Shown here: positions 36,788 to 45,879 of the stretch, one piece after another
How positions within the stretch are numbered: the first letter of the stretch is position 1
How the letters are laid out: the number at the start of each line of letters is the position of its first letter
Origin: Pseudomonas fluorescens
Lineage (GTDB): Bacteria > Pseudomonadota > Gammaproteobacteria > Pseudomonadales > Pseudomonadaceae
NCBI RefSeq assembly: GCF_902498195.1
Contig: NZ_CABVIY010000002.1
Coordinates: 496,001-560,000, forward strand
Length of the DNA stretch: 64,000 nt
Direction: 5' to 3'
The notes under the pieces: generated by a model
Database searches by the model: none
What the model saw: only the letters and a program-made list of their open reading frames with translations
Told to the model about the DNA's origin: nothing
Position numbers and translations under genes: made by a program

Positions 36788-37939
36788 TTAGCGGCCGCCC
36801 ATGATCGCGATGTAGTCCTGGGTCCAGCGGCTGTACGGCACGAATTTGCCGCCTTCGGCCTGTGGGGTTTTCCAGAAGGCGATCTTGTCGAAGTTGTCGA
36901 AACCGTTGGTCTTGCAGCCTTCTGCGCCGAGCAGTTCGCTCTCTTTGCACGCCGCCGGCACTGCTGGCAGCGAACCGAACCAGGCCGCTACGTCGCCCTG
37001 GACTTTGGGTTGCAGCGACCAGTCCATCCACTTGTAAGCGCAGTTCGGGTGCTTGGCGTCGGTATGCAACATGGTGGTGTCGGCCCATCCGGTGGCGCCT
37101 TCTTTCGGGATGGTCGAGGCGATCGGCTGTTTCTCGTTCACCAGGCCGTTGACTTGATAGGGCCAGGCGCCGGAGGCGACCACACCTTCGTTCTTGAAGT
37201 CGCTCATTTGCACTGTGGTGTCGTGCCAGTAGCGGTGGATCAACGGCTGCTGGGCGCGCAACAGATCGAGTACCGCCTTGTACTGGGCTTCGGTCAGTTC
37301 GTAGGGGTTCTGGATGCCCAGTTCCGGCTTGGCGGTTTTCAGGTACAGCGCCGCGTCGGCGATGTAGATCGGGCCGTCATAGGCCTGCACGCGGCCTTTG
37401 TTCGGCTTGCCGTCCGGCAGGTTTTCGGCATTGAACAACACGCCCCAGCTGTCGGGCGCGGTCTTGAATACGTTGGTGTTGTACATCAGCACGTTCGGGC
37501 CCCACTGATACGGGGTGCCGTAGGTCTGCTTGTTGACCACGTACCACGGTGCGTCTTTCAGGCGCGGGTCGAGGTTCTTCCAGTTCGGGATCAGCGCGGT
37601 GTTGATCGGCTGCACACGCTTGCCGACGATCAGGCGCAGCGAGGCATCGCCGGACGCCGTGACCAGGTCGTAACCACCCTTGGCCATCAGGCTGACCATC
37701 TCATCGGAGGTGGCGGCGGTTTTCACATTGACCTTGCAGCCGGTTTCCTTTTCAAAGCCGGTGACCCAGTCATAAGCCTTGTCGCTTTCGCCACGTTCGA
37801 TGTAGCCGGGCCACGCCACAATATCCAGCTGGCCTTCGCCGGCACCGACAGCCTTCAGTGGCTCGGCGGCCTGGACACTGGCACTGGCCAACAGCGCTGT
37901 GGTGATTGCACTGAGCAGTGCGGTCTTGTGCACGAACAT
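36788..37939 (-). CDS. ABC transporter substrate-binding protein (YdcS/PotD-like)
   Basis: 383 residues. A signal peptide (MFVHKTALLSAITTALLASASVQAAE) is followed by a PotD-type periplasmic binding fold starting GQLDIVAWPGYIERG. The aspartate/tryptophan-rich ligand region includes GYDLVTASGDASLRLI and YGTPYQWGPNVLMYN. It resembles E. coli YdcS. It is first of the transporter genes and is followed by a REPIN before the ATPase gene, which would favour its higher expression. Confidence 0.92.
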   Translation of the reverse strand: MFVHKTALLSAITTALLASASVQAAEPLKAVGAGEGQLDIVAWPGYIERGESDKAYDWVTGFEKETGCKVNVKTAATSDEMVSLMAKGGYDLVTASGDASLRLIVGKRVQPINTALIPNWKNLDPRLKDAPWYVVNKQTYGTPYQWGPNVLMYNTNVFKTAPDSWGVLFNAENLPDGKPNKGRVQAYDGPIYIADAALYLKTAKPELGIQNPYELTEAQYKAVLDLLRAQQPLIHRYWHDTTVQMSDFKNEGVVASGAWPYQVNGLVNEKQPIASTIPKEGATGWADTTMLHTDAKHPNCAYKWMDWSLQPKVQGDVAAWFGSLPAVPAACKESELLGAEGCKTNGFDNFDKIAFWKTPQAEGGKFVPYSRWTQDYIAIMGGR

Positions 37940-38022
37940 GGGAATTCCCTCTTCTTCAAATTATGGTCGGGGCAGTTTCGAACGTGGTGAAGCATGCCGT
38001 CAGCGGCTTGTTATTAGCGTAG

Positions 38023-39522
38023 TCAGAGATGCTGTCCGTGGCGCGCCATGATGTGGCGCACCACGCTGTAGTCCTGGAGTGAGTCGCTGGACAGGTCTTT
38101 GCCGTAGCCCGAGCGCTTGAGGCCGCCATGGGGCATTTCGCTGACCAGCATGAAGTGGCTGTTGATCCAGGTGCAGCCGTACTGCAAGCGCGCGGCGACC
38201 TGCATCGCCTTGTCCAGGTTCTGGGTCCAGACCGACGACGCCAGGCCGTATTCCGAATCGTTGGCCCAGTCCACCGCCTGTTCCAGTTCAGTGAAACGGG
38301 TCACGGTCACGACTGGCCCGAACACTTCGCGCTGGACGATTTCGTCGCTCTGTTTGCAGCCGGCCAGCAACGTCGGCTGGTAGAAGAAACCCGCGCCGGA
38401 ATGCACGGCGGCACCGGTCACCCGTTCAATGTGCGGCTGGCCGAGGGCACGCTCGACGAAACTGGCCACGCGGTCGCGCTGGCGGGTGCTGATCAGCGGG
38501 CCGAGTTCGTTATCGGCGTCGCGTTTGCCGGCAAATCGCAGGCTGCTGACCGCCGCGCCGAGTTCGGCCACCAGCCGGTCGTGAATCCCGGCCTGTGCAT
38601 AAACCCGGCACGCCGCCGTGCAATCCTGGCCAGCGTTGTAGTAACCGTAGGTGCGCACGCCTTCGACCACGGCCTGGATGTCGGCATCGTTGCAGACGAT
38701 CACCGGGGCCTTGCCGCCCAGTTCGAGGTGAGTGCGCTTGAGGGTTTTCGCCGCGGCCTGGAGGATTTTCTGCCCGGTGACGATATCGCCGGTCAACGAC
38801 ACCATCCGCACTTTGGGATGGCTGACCAGGTGGCTGCCGACCCCCTCACCGCCACCGCAGACAATGTTGATCACACCCGGCGGCAAGATCTCGGCCAGTG
38901 CCGGGGCGAGGGCGAGGATCGACAGCGGCGTGTGCTCCGACGGCTTGAACACCAGGGTGTTGCCGGCCGCCAGGGCCGGGGCGATTTTCCACGCGGCCAT
39001 CATGATCGGGTAGTTCCACGGCGCAATCGACGCGACCACGCCAATCGGATCGCGGCGCACCATGCTGGTGTAACCCGGCAGGTATTCGCCGCTGAGCTGG
39101 CCGGTCTGGCAACGCACGGCGCCGGCGAAGAAACGGAACACGTCGACCGTGGCACTCAGGTCATCCTGGCGGGCCAGGTGCAGCGGCTTGCCGCAATTGA
39201 GGGCTTCGAGGCGGGCGAGCAGGTCGGCGTTTTTTTCGATGGCGTTGGCGATCTCCAGCAACAGGTTCGAGCGCTGTTGCGGCGTCGTGCGCGACCAGCT
39301 GGTGAAAGCGCGGTGGGCGGCGTGGATGGCGGCTTCGACTTGTTCAGTGCTGGCTTCGGCGATCTGCGTCAGCACTTCGCCGGTGGCCGGATTGAGAATC
39401 GGCTCGACAAAACCCTGGCCCGCGACCAATTCGCCATCGATCAACAACGCGGTGAACAACGGGGTCTGCGCACCAGCCATTTTTCGGGTTCTCTTTTCTT
39501 GTGTGGCTGCTTGTATAGACAT
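38023..39522 (-). CDS. Second aldehyde dehydrogenase, gamma-aminobutyraldehyde dehydrogenase-like
   Basis: 499 residues from the ATG at 39522, which has agggag upstream; an ATG at 39480 is an alternative and would give 485 residues. Catalytic Cys301 ([11 protein letters not shown]) and Glu267 (LELGGKAPV) are present. It is clearly paralogous to the enzyme at 32177, sharing long matching stretches such as the WNYP and [12 protein letters not shown] segments. It precedes the binding-protein gene by 83 bases, so the two dehydrogenases bracket the transporter. The LysR-type gene upstream may control the set. Confidence 0.9.
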   Translation of the reverse strand: MSIQAATQEKRTRKMAGAQTPLFTALLIDGELVAGQGFVEPILNPATGEVLTQIAEASTEQVEAAIHAAHRAFTSWSRTTPQQRSNLLLEIANAIEKNADLLARLEALNCGKPLHLARQDDLSATVDVFRFFAGAVRCQTGQLSGEYLPGYTSMVRRDPIGVVASIAPWNYPIMMAAWKIAPALAAGNTLVFKPSEHTPLSILALAPALAEILPPGVINIVCGGGEGVGSHLVSHPKVRMVSLTGDIVTGQKILQAAAKTLKRTHLELGGKAPVIVCNDADIQAVVEGVRTYGYYNAGQDCTAACRVYAQAGIHDRLVAELGAAVSSLRFAGKRDADNELGPLISTRQRDRVASFVERALGQPHIERVTGAAVHSGAGFFYQPTLLAGCKQSDEIVQREVFGPVVTVTRFTELEQAVDWANDSEYGLASSVWTQNLDKAMQVAARLQYGCTWINSHFMLVSEMPHGGLKRSGYGKDLSSDSLQDYSVVRHIMARHGQHL

Positions 39523-39627
39523 AGCGGAGCTCCCTGTGACTGGGGACCGGCCGTCTTTATTAGATGCAGCAAGACTAGTGCGCGGACCCGAGGTCGACAA
39601 ATACTAAATACTGAAGGTGGCGTTCGA

Positions 39628-40542
39628 TTAAATAGATGGCTTGCGCCCGCCGTGGGGTTGCTCGCGGGCGACCGTCAGGAACGGATCCACCAGCGCCGGG
39701 CGCGCGGTGCCGCGACGCCAGGCCAGGCCGACGTCGAGGGTCTGGCTCAGGTCGGCGATGGGCCGTGCTTCGATGATGTCGCCCTCCAGGGACCAGGGGC
39801 GGTAGGTCATGTCGGGTTGTATCGACACCCCCAGTCCGGCAGCGACCAGGCTTCGCACCGCTTCGGTCGAGGCGGTGCGCAAGGTGATGCGCGGTTGCAG
39901 GGATGCCGCCGTCCACATGCGCTGGGCGTTGCGGTCCATTTCATCGACGTTCAGCTGAATCAACGGTTCGCGGGCCACGTCAGCGAGATTGATGCTGTCG
40001 TGTTCCAGCAACGGGTGCTGGGCCGGTAGCCATAACCGGTGGGGCGAGTGGGTCAGCACTTCGGTCTGCAAGGCGTGGCGGTCTTCGAGGTTGGACAGGA
40101 TCAGCACGCCGACATCGATCTCGCCGCTCACCAGCAAATGCTCGATGTAAGGGCGTTCGTCCTCCATCACGCGGATTTCCACGTTGGGGTAGGCGCGCTG
40201 GAAGCGGGTGAGCAAATCCGCCAGGTAGTAACCCGCCACCAGGCTGGTCACGCCGATGATCAACTGCCCGGCCACCTGGTCAGTGCTCTGTTGCAGGCTG
40301 CGTTTGGCGTTGTCGACGGTGGCGAGGATCAGGTGCGCCTGGCGCAGGAACTGGTGGCCCTGATGAGTCAGGGTCATGCCCTTGGCGTGGCGGTTGAACA
40401 GGCCGACACCGATTTCCTGCTCCAGTTGCTGGATCGCCAGCGTCAGGGTGGACTGGGAAATGAACGCGGTTTGCGCGGCGGCGGAGATCGAGCCGGTCTC
40501 GGCCACGGCAATGAAATGACGGATCTGACGCAGGGTCATCAT
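39628..40542 (-). CDS. LysR-family transcriptional regulator
   Basis: 304 residues. An N-terminal winged helix-turn-helix (SISAAAQTAFISQSTLTLAIQ) is followed by a LysR substrate-binding domain. Two adjacent ATG codons could serve as start. It is transcribed in the same direction as the aldehyde dehydrogenase gene 105 bases downstream and away from the TerB-like gene. Its target is probably one of these, most likely the amine/aldehyde cluster, but no operator could be defined. Confidence 0.92.
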   Translation of the reverse strand: MMTLRQIRHFIAVAETGSISAAAQTAFISQSTLTLAIQQLEQEIGVGLFNRHAKGMTLTHQGHQFLRQAHLILATVDNAKRSLQQSTDQVAGQLIIGVTSLVAGYYLADLLTRFQRAYPNVEIRVMEDERPYIEHLLVSGEIDVGVLILSNLEDRHALQTEVLTHSPHRLWLPAQHPLLEHDSINLADVAREPLIQLNVDEMDRNAQRMWTAASLQPRITLRTASTEAVRSLVAAGLGVSIQPDMTYRPWSLEGDIIEARPIADLSQTLDVGLAWRRGTARPALVDPFLTVAREQPHGGRKPSI

Positions 40543-40748
40543 GGTGTGCGTACCCGGTGGGCGGTTTTTATCGATGTGCTCGAGTGTATATCTATTTTTT
40601 AGAAATCAGCGGCAAGCCACAGGTTTCAATCGGCAAGCGAAAAGCCGCCGAGCAACATCTGGAAGCACTCTTGCGGGCTGGCGTCGGGCACTTTCGATCT
40701 AGGCTGGGGGCCTTATGGTCCGGTTATATCAGTCAGTGGAGGCGGAAA

Positions 40749-41468
40749 ATGAACACCCGTGGATTGCTCGATCAGCTACTCAAGTCCGGCCAGGATATGT
40801 TGCAGAACAAGTCGGGCGGCGCGCAGAACAAGTCTTCCAGTGGTTTGGGCGGGTTGCTCGGTGGCAACAGCGGCTCGGGCGGCCTGGGCAGTCTGCTGTC
40901 GGGCGCGGGCGGCGGCGCACTCGCGGCCGGTGCGATGGGGTTGCTGCTGGGTAGCAAGAAGGCTCGCAAAGTCGGTGGCAAGGTCGTGGTCTATGGCGGT
41001 CTCGCGGCGTTGGGCGTCCTGGCCTACAAGGCCTACGGCAACTGGCAGTCCCAGCAGGGCGGCGCGCCAAGGACCGAGCCGCAGACCCTCGACCGCTTGC
41101 CGATGGCGCAGGTCGAACAGCACAGCCAGGCGATTCTCAAGGCCCTGGTGGCGGCGGCCAAGGCCGACGGTCACATCGACGCGCGTGAACGCGAGCTGAT
41201 CGAGGGCGAGTTCAGCAAGCTCGACAACGATCAGGAACTGCAGCACTGGCTGCACGCGGAGCTGAACAAGCCACTGGACCCGAGCGATGTCGCCCGCGCC
41301 GCCCGCACCCCGGAAATGGCGGCGGAGATGTACATCGCCAGCGTGATGCTGGTGGATGAGGAGAGCTTCATGGAGAAGTCCTACCTCGATGAGCTGGCGC
41401 GTCAGCTGAAGCTGGAGCCGGGGTTGAAGGCCGAGCTGGAGAAACAGGTGCGGCTGGCTTCGATGTAA
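40749..41468 (+). CDS. TerB-like DUF533-family inner-membrane protein (YebE-like)
   Basis: 239 residues from the ATG at 40749, which has ggagg at ideal spacing. A Gly/Ser/Asn-rich N-terminus (residues 20-50) leads to a hydrophobic region (about 50-100, GALAAGAMGLLLG and VVVYGGLAALGVLAY). A helical TerB-type domain follows (from about 120), with the acidic KADGHIDARERELIEGEF motif that may bind a metal. Such proteins are called tellurite-resistance TerB family, but a tellurite role is not established. Confidence 0.88.
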   Translation: MNTRGLLDQLLKSGQDMLQNKSGGAQNKSSSGLGGLLGGNSGSGGLGSLLSGAGGGALAAGAMGLLLGSKKARKVGGKVVVYGGLAALGVLAYKAYGNWQSQQGGAPRTEPQTLDRLPMAQVEQHSQAILKALVAAAKADGHIDARERELIEGEFSKLDNDQELQHWLHAELNKPLDPSDVARAARTPEMAAEMYIASVMLVDEESFMEKSYLDELARQLKLEPGLKAELEKQVRLASM

Positions 41469-41474
41469 CCCACT

Positions 41475-41562
41475 GTGGGAGCGGGCTTGCTCGCGAATAC
41501 GGTGTGTCAGGCGACATCAGCATTGACTGGCACACCGTATTCGCGAGCAACCCCGCTTCCAC
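41475..41562. repeat. REPIN after the TerB-like gene
   Basis: The left arm is standard; the right arm carries substitutions (gcaaccccgcttccac). It lies 7 bases after the stop codon of the TerB-like gene. Confidence 0.9.
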
Positions 41563-41772
41563 TTGACCGCCCATCCCTCAATGACCATTCCACGGTCCCT
41601 TTCTGCCAAATCACCGCTGGCACGCCTCCATCGATATCGCCGAAAGTCCCCTCCCAGAGCCAACCCCGGGTTTTTATGGACGGGATGAGACGTGGTGCGC
41701 AACCGTCTTATAAATGAGACACCGCCCTCGGCTATACTCCCCCACATTTCGAAACAACCCCGAGGACAGCCC
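41563..41772 (+). promoter_or_regulatory. Probable wsp promoter region
   Basis: This is the only gap of useful size before the seven-gene wsp operon. A -10-like TATACT lies at 41733-41738, 35 bases before the wspA GTG; no convincing -35 box is seen at the right distance. The call rests mainly on position. Confidence 0.45.
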
Positions 41773-43395
41773 GTGAAGAACTGGACGTTGCGCCAACGCA
41801 TTTTGGCGAGTTTTGCAGTCATCATCGCCATTATGTTGCTGATGGTGGTCGTCTCGTATTCACGGCTGTTGAAGATCGAAACCAGCGAAGCCAGCGTTCG
41901 TGAGGATGCGCTGCCGGGGTTGTTTTACAGCTCGATGATTCGCGGTGCCTGGTCCGACAGTTATCTGCGGATGCAAGCCATGCTGGGCCTTGAGGAAGGG
42001 CAGGGCTTCAGCACCCGGGATGCCTCGGATTTCAGTGCGTTTGCCGCGCGGCTGCAAGAGCAGATGGAGTTCTATCGCCAGACCATCACCGACGATGAAG
42101 ACCGGACCGAGTACGCCGCGTTCCAGAAGTCCCACGAGGAGTACCACCGGGTTCTGAGTGCCGTGATCGAGCTGCATAAGCGCAATCAGGATGCCGATGC
42201 CATCAAGATGTTCCACGAACAGCTGACGCCGGTCTGGACGTCGGGCCGGATGAAGCTCAACGACATCCTGCTTCATAACAAGGCCGTGGCCGACAAGGAC
42301 ATCGCAGCCATCGATGATGCGGTCGTCACCGCCAAAGTCATCATGGGCATTTCCCTGCTGATCGCCGTCCTGGCCGCCGGTCTCTGCGGCCTGTTGCTGA
42401 TGCGCGCGATCATGGCGCCCATGAACCGCATCGTGCAGATCCTTGAAGTGATGCGCACGGGCGACCTGAGCCGTCGCCTGAACCTGGAGCGCAAGGATGA
42501 GTTCGGCGCCGTGGAGACCGGCTTCAACGACATGATGACCGAGCTGACAGCCCTGGTGTCCCAGGCCCAACGCTCATCGGTGCAGGTCACCACCTCGGTC
42601 ACCGAAATTGCCGCCACCTCCAAGCAACAGCAGGCCACCGCCACCGAAACCGCCGCCACCACCACCGAAATCGGCGCCACTTCCCGGGAAATCGCCGCCA
42701 CTTCCCGCGACCTGGTGCGCACCATGACCGAGGTGTCCACCGCGGCCGACCAGGCGTCGGTGGCGGCCGGTTCCGGACAGCAAGGCCTGGCACGCATGGA
42801 AGAAACCATGCACTCGGTGATGGGCGCGGCCGATCTGGTCAACGCCAAGCTGGCGATCCTCAACGAGAAGGCCGGCAACATCAATCAGGTGGTGGTGACC
42901 ATCGTCAAGGTGGCCGACCAGACCAACCTGTTGTCGCTCAACGCGGCCATCGAGGCGGAGAAAGCCGGTGAATACGGTCGCGGTTTTGCCGTGGTCGCCA
43001 CCGAAGTACGGCGCCTGGCGGACCAGACCGCCGTCGCCACCTACGACATCGAGCAGATGGTGCGCGAGATTCAGTCGGCGGTGTCGGCCGGTGTGATGGG
43101 CATGGACAAATTTTCCGAAGAAGTACGTCGTGGCATGTCCGAGGTGCAGCAGGTTGGCGAGCAGTTGTCGCAGATCATCCATCAGGTACAGGCCCTGGCG
43201 CCGCGGGTGTTGATGGTCAACGAGGGCATGCAGGCCCAGGCCACCGGCGCCGAGCAGATCAACCACGCGCTGGTGCAACTGGGCGATGCCAGCAGCCAGA
43301 CCGTCGAGTCCCTGCGCCAGGCCAGTTTCGCCATCGACGAACTGAGCCAGGTGGCCGTCGGGCTGCGCAGCGGCGTTTCGCGATTCAAAGTCTGA
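41773..43395 (+). CDS. wspA: WspA, membrane chemoreceptor for surface sensing
   Basis: 540 residues from a GTG at 41773 (VKNWTLRQRILASF), with gagga upstream; an in-frame ATG-like extension at 41692 is not supported. Transmembrane helix 1 (12-32) and helix 2 (about 185-210) bracket a four-helix periplasmic domain. A HAMP domain and a methyl-accepting signalling domain follow, with the hairpin tip VADQTNLLSLNAAIEAEKAGEYGRGFAVVA. In the Wsp system it responds to surface growth and activates the WspE kinase. It heads the operon; wspB overlaps its stop by one base. Confidence 0.97.
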   Translation: MKNWTLRQRILASFAVIIAIMLLMVVVSYSRLLKIETSEASVREDALPGLFYSSMIRGAWSDSYLRMQAMLGLEEGQGFSTRDASDFSAFAARLQEQMEFYRQTITDDEDRTEYAAFQKSHEEYHRVLSAVIELHKRNQDADAIKMFHEQLTPVWTSGRMKLNDILLHNKAVADKDIAAIDDAVVTAKVIMGISLLIAVLAAGLCGLLLMRAIMAPMNRIVQILEVMRTGDLSRRLNLERKDEFGAVETGFNDMMTELTALVSQAQRSSVQVTTSVTEIAATSKQQQATATETAATTTEIGATSREIAATSRDLVRTMTEVSTAADQASVAAGSGQQGLARMEETMHSVMGAADLVNAKLAILNEKAGNINQVVVTIVKVADQTNLLSLNAAIEAEKAGEYGRGFAVVATEVRRLADQTAVATYDIEQMVREIQSAVSAGVMGMDKFSEEVRRGMSEVQQVGEQLSQIIHQVQALAPRVLMVNEGMQAQATGAEQINHALVQLGDASSQTVESLRQASFAIDELSQVAVGLRSGVSRFKV

Positions 43396-43931
43396 TGAGC
43401 GAACTCACCGCCAAGCGCACGGCCGTCAAGCAGGCGTCGCATGCGTTGTTCCTGGTGTTTCGCATCGGCTGCGAGCGCTTTGCCTTGCGGGCGACAGAGG
43501 TGGCCGAAGTGCTGCCGCGCGTACCGTTGAAGCCGATTGCCCACGCGCCGCACTGGGTGGCCGGGGTGTTCGCCTGGCGCGGCGCGGTGGTGCCGGTGAT
43601 CGACCTCAGCGCGTTGACCTTTGGCACCCCTGCCCAGGCGCGCACCAGCACCCGGCTGGTGCTGGTGCATTACCGGCCGGATGAAGGCGGGCAGGCGCAA
43701 TTGCTTGGACTGATCCTGGAACAGGCCACGGACACCTTGCGCGCCGATCCGGCTGATTTTCAGCCCTACGGCCTGGACAATCGCCAGGCGCCTTACCTGG
43801 GGCCGGTGCGCAAGGACGAACAAGGCCTGCTGCAATGGGTGCGCGTCGCCGATCTGCTGGATGAGCGGGTTCGCGCGGTGTTGTTTCCGTACCCGCCCCT
43901 GGACCTCTCGCTGCTTGAGGAGCGGCCATGA
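43395..43931 (+). CDS. wspB: WspB, CheW-like coupling protein
   Basis: 178 residues with a CheW domain: FRIGCERFALRATEVAEVLPRV at the start and the conserved WVAGVFAWRGAVVPVIDLS segment. It joins the WspA receptor to the WspE kinase. Its start overlaps the wspA stop, and its stop overlaps the wspC start. Confidence 0.95.
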   Translation: MSELTAKRTAVKQASHALFLVFRIGCERFALRATEVAEVLPRVPLKPIAHAPHWVAGVFAWRGAVVPVIDLSALTFGTPAQARTSTRLVLVHYRPDEGGQAQLLGLILEQATDTLRADPADFQPYGLDNRQAPYLGPVRKDEQGLLQWVRVADLLDERVRAVLFPYPPLDLSLLEERP

Positions 43932-45199
43932 ACAGCGATCAGCGGTTTTTCGACTTCCTCAAGGAGCGCATCGGCCTCGACGTGACCTCGGTGGGCCCGG
44001 CAATCATCGAGCGCGCGGTGCGCCAGCGCAGTGCCGCGTCCCAGGCGCAAACGGCCGATGAATACTGGCGCACCTTGCAGGGATCGAGGGATGAGCAACA
44101 GGCATTGATCGAAGCGGTGATCGTCCCGGAGACCTGGTTTTTCCGTTACCCGGAATCCTTCGCCACCCTGGCGAAACTGGCGACCCGGCGGCTGGCCGAG
44201 ATCAACAACCTGCGCGCCCTGCGGATCTTGAGCCTGCCATGCTCCACCGGCGAGGAACCTTATTCGATTGCCATGGCGTTGCTGGATGCCGGTTTCAAGC
44301 CGCACCAGTTCAAGGTCGAGGGCATGGACGTCAGCCCGTTGTCGGTGGAAAAGGCCCGGCGCGCGCTGTACGGCAAGAATTCATTTCGCGGGCAGGACAT
44401 CGCGTTTCGCGACCGCTATTTCAGCGCTGAAAACGACGGTTATCGCCTGAGCGGTCGGGTGCAGGAGCAAGTGCGTCTGCAGGTCGGCAACCTGCTCGAT
44501 CCGGCCTTGCTCGCCAATGAGCCGCCCTATGATTTCGTGTTCTGCCGCAACCTGCTGATCTACTTCGATCTGCCGACGCAAAAACAGGTATTCGAAGTGC
44601 TCAAGCGCCTGACCCATGTCGACGGCGTGCTGTTCATCGGCCCGGCCGAAGGCAGCCTGCTGGGGCGCCTGGGCATGCGCTCGATCGGCATCGCACAGTC
44701 CTTTGCCTTCAGCCGCCAGAGTGCGACGGAGCCAGAGCCCTTGCCAGCCTTTGTGCCCACACCGTTGCCCGTGCCGCCGTCGGTGCGCAACGTCGTGCCG
44801 CCGCCGGTCACCCGACGCCCATTCGCCAGCGTTACGCGAGCGCCGCAGACCGCCAAATCCCAGGACACCGATGCCGCCACGCTGCTGGCGAACATTGCCG
44901 CACTGGCCAACGAAGGCAAAAGTGCCGAGGCCCGTGCCGCGTGCGAAAGGTACCTGCGCAGCCATGAACCGGTGGCCCAGGTGTTTTACTGGCTGGGGCT
45001 GCTCAGCGATGTCGCCGGCAGTGTCCTTGAGGCCCAGGGGTATTATCGCAAGGCGTTGTACCTCGAACCGCAACATCCCGACGCGTTGATGCACCTGGCT
45101 GCCTTGTTGCAATCCCAGGGCGACACGGCGGGAGCCAGACGATTGCAGGACCGCGCCGCCCGCAGCGAGCGCGCCGCCGACAGTGAGCGTAAACGATGA
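43928..45199 (+). CDS. wspC: WspC, CheR-type methyltransferase with TPR tail
   Basis: 423 residues. The CheR N-terminal helices are followed by the SAM-binding domain, with PCSTGEEPYSIAMALLDAG, DVSPLSVEKARR and FVFCRNLLIYF. A proline-rich linker (about residues 275-310) leads to C-terminal TPR-like repeats (AQVFYWLGLLSDVAGSVLEA onward). It methylates WspA glutamates and so opposes WspF. Confidence 0.96.
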   Translation: MNSDQRFFDFLKERIGLDVTSVGPAIIERAVRQRSAASQAQTADEYWRTLQGSRDEQQALIEAVIVPETWFFRYPESFATLAKLATRRLAEINNLRALRILSLPCSTGEEPYSIAMALLDAGFKPHQFKVEGMDVSPLSVEKARRALYGKNSFRGQDIAFRDRYFSAENDGYRLSGRVQEQVRLQVGNLLDPALLANEPPYDFVFCRNLLIYFDLPTQKQVFEVLKRLTHVDGVLFIGPAEGSLLGRLGMRSIGIAQSFAFSRQSATEPEPLPAFVPTPLPVPPSVRNVVPPPVTRRPFASVTRAPQTAKSQDTDAATLLANIAALANEGKSAEARAACERYLRSHEPVAQVFYWLGLLSDVAGSVLEAQGYYRKALYLEPQHPDALMHLAALLQSQGDTAGARRLQDRAARSERAADSERKR

Positions 45200-45879
45200 T
45201 GGCCGCCGACTCCTTTAGCGTCACCCGTGAAGATGCCCAGGCCATCGACGATTGCTGGAACCGCATCGGTATCCATGGCGACAAGTCCTGCCCGCTGCTG
45301 ATCGAGCACATCCATTGCCGCAATTGCGCCGTGTATTCGGCTGCCGCGACGCGCTTGCTGGATCGTTACGCCCTGCAGCAGGAAGATCGCGCACCCCTTT
45401 CAAGCACCGCCGAGATCGAGGTGAAAACCCGCTCGCTGCTGATGTTCCGCCTCGGCGAAGAATGGCTGGGCCTGGCCACCCGCAGCCTGGTGGAAGTGGC
45501 GCCGCAACAGGCCATTCACTCGCTGCCGCACCAGCGCTCCCGGGCCTTGCTCGGGGTGGCGAACGTGCGTGGCGCGCTGGTGGCGTGCCTGTCGCTGGTC
45601 GAGTTGTTGGGGCTCGATGGCGTCAGCAGCGTGGCGTCCGGCGCGCGGGTTATGCCGCGCATGCTGATCATCGCGGCCCATGGCGGGCCGATCGTGGTGC
45701 CGGTGGATGAAGTCGATGGCATTCACGCCATCGACGAGCGCATCCTCGACGCGGCCTCGCGCTCCGGGACCCAGGCCAATGCCAGGTACACCCGCGGCGT
45801 GCTGCCATTCAAAGGTCGCAGCCTGCGTTGGCTGGATGAAGAACAGCTGTTGTCCGCCGTGACCCGGAGCCTTTCATGA
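45196..45879 (+). CDS. wspD: WspD, CheW-like coupling protein
   Basis: 227 residues: a short N-terminal extension with a Cys-rich segment (CPLLIEHIHCRNC) before the CheW domain (MFRLGEEWLGLATRSLVEV, ALLGVANVRGALVACLSL). WspD is the second coupling protein of the Wsp complex. The ATG overlaps the wspC stop. Confidence 0.95.
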   Translation: MMAADSFSVTREDAQAIDDCWNRIGIHGDKSCPLLIEHIHCRNCAVYSAAATRLLDRYALQQEDRAPLSSTAEIEVKTRSLLMFRLGEEWLGLATRSLVEVAPQQAIHSLPHQRSRALLGVANVRGALVACLSLVELLGLDGVSSVASGARVMPRMLIIAAHGGPIVVPVDEVDGIHAIDERILDAASRSGTQANARYTRGVLPFKGRSLRWLDEEQLLSAVTRSLS

